From assembly GCA_030015575.1 (NCBI GenBank), contig JASDDO010000014.1, forward strand, positions 165,139,911 to 165,203,910: a stretch of DNA of 64,000 nt. Direction: 5' to 3'. Positions 63,526 to 64,000 of the stretch are shown here, piece by piece; position 1 is the first letter of the stretch; the number at the start of each line of letters is the position of its first letter. The translations under genes and the position numbers were made by a program. Source of the stretch: Agapanthus africanus. Taxonomy: Eukaryota > Streptophyta > Magnoliopsida > Asparagales > Amaryllidaceae. The notes beneath the pieces were generated by a model, which did no database searches, was not told the DNA's origin, and saw only the letters and a program-made list of their open reading frames with translations.

Positions 63526-64000
63526 TGATTGATATGAAAAATTGAGTCTTTTAGCGTTTCCTAAATACCGCAATAAATAACGGTTACGCAAATAGCTAGC
63601 CGATAGTGAGTACGGGTCGTCCATAGGGAAATGCTAAACTATTAATCTTGTTTTAGATGAGTTAATAGAAAAGGATTTGAGAAATATATTATAAAACTAG
63701 CTTTTAAGATCCCTTACGATAAGCAAGGAGTTTCTTTTGTTAGCATCATCACTTCAAAATCAATGAAAAGAAGGAAGAAGATGAAATCTATTTAGAAAAA
63801 CAATTCAATTTAATTACTAAAATTAAATGCGAAGAAATAAATTGCAGAAAAGTAAGGAGACAAAAAATAAAAATTAATCTACTTTTTATTAATAAAAATT
63901 TGCATTACAGAATTTAATTGGCTAAAAGAAAAGTGCTAAAAAAATAAAAACCCTAGATCGAAAACCTCAATTGAAACCCTTAGATTGCTGCTCGGTCCTT
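63526..64000 (-). repeat. N1-family LTR in T3 (runs off the window)
   Basis: It begins TGATTGATATGAAAAATTG after the target copy CTACC (63521-63525). It is nearly identical to 48856-49330 in T2. Its end is outside the window, so whether it is solo here is not known. Confidence 0.88.

Larger units (their letters stand above)
60318..64000 (+). mobile_element. T3: deleted copy of T2, with the same nested N1-family LTR
   Basis: It parallels T2 from 44174 to the window end. It starts inside the LTR G-box array, lacks the segment equal to T2 44482-45977 (3' half of the LTR, PBS and gag start), and then matches gag and the finger region to 63525, where an N1-family LTR begins at exactly the same target CTACC as in T2. 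Shared stops (TAA 61841, TAA at ~61913) and the shared insertion show common descent after those events. T3 lacks the 18-base deletion of T2, so neither is the direct parent of the other. A second CACTA fragment abuts its left end. Confidence 0.88.

Overview
The window is repeat-dense plant nuclear DNA, most likely from an angiosperm with a large genome. It contains Ty3/gypsy Tat-lineage elements with plant-type dual RNase H, a Tekay-like chromovirus derivative, Ty1/copia elements primed by initiator-Met tRNA, an element primed by tRNA-Asp, two CACTA (En/Spm) transposons, a tRNA-derived SINE, and an antisense gene with plant mobile domain (PMD) features and GT-AG introns. Nothing bacterial is seen. 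Only one candidate host gene stands out: a short secreted Cys-rich peptide on the minus strand at 58450-58725. Almost all coding remnants belong to transposable elements and carry stops or frameshifts.

Layout. 1-11591 (minus): element T1, a Tat-lineage gypsy retrotransposon, with its 5' LTR at 9211-11591, gag, protease, RT, RNase H and integrase; its 3' end lies outside the window. 11592-12380: AT-rich decayed DNA. 12381-15234 (plus): a CACTA element with a broken TNP2 transposase, cut by a copia LTR (Copia-B) that starts at 15235. Copia-B was in turn split by N1 (16841-41661, minus), a non-autonomous tRNA-Asp-primed LTR element. N1 carries two further insertions: Copia-A (18282-28275, minus) in its 3' LTR, and a gag-only Tekay-like element (33314-40615, minus) in its 5' LTR. 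The junctions have recognisable 5-bp target duplications, so the order of insertion can be read: CACTA, then Copia-B, then N1, then Copia-A and the Tekay-like element. 41836-42711: inverted and direct LTR-like repeats. 42712-53150 (plus): T2, a degenerate relative of T1 with a solo N1-type LTR inside it at 48856-50038. 53168-53335: a 31-bp tandem array. 53350-56855 (minus): an antisense, intron-containing PMD-type pseudogene. 56856-59874: AT-rich DNA with the peptide gene, a SINE and a tandem duplication. 59875-60317: a truncated CACTA end. 60318-64000 (plus): T3, a deleted copy of T2 sharing the same nested LTR insertion.

How parts relate. T1, T2 and T3 are one family. Comparing them shows that the apparent gag-pol stop and frame change in T1 are mutations, so the ancestral gag-pro-pol reading frame was continuous. 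N1 has no gag or pol and must have been mobilised in trans. The most unusual sequence is in the LTRs of T1 and T2: long strings of unrelated short inverted repeats, with dense G-box (CACGTG) arrays directly upstream of the LTR TATA boxes.
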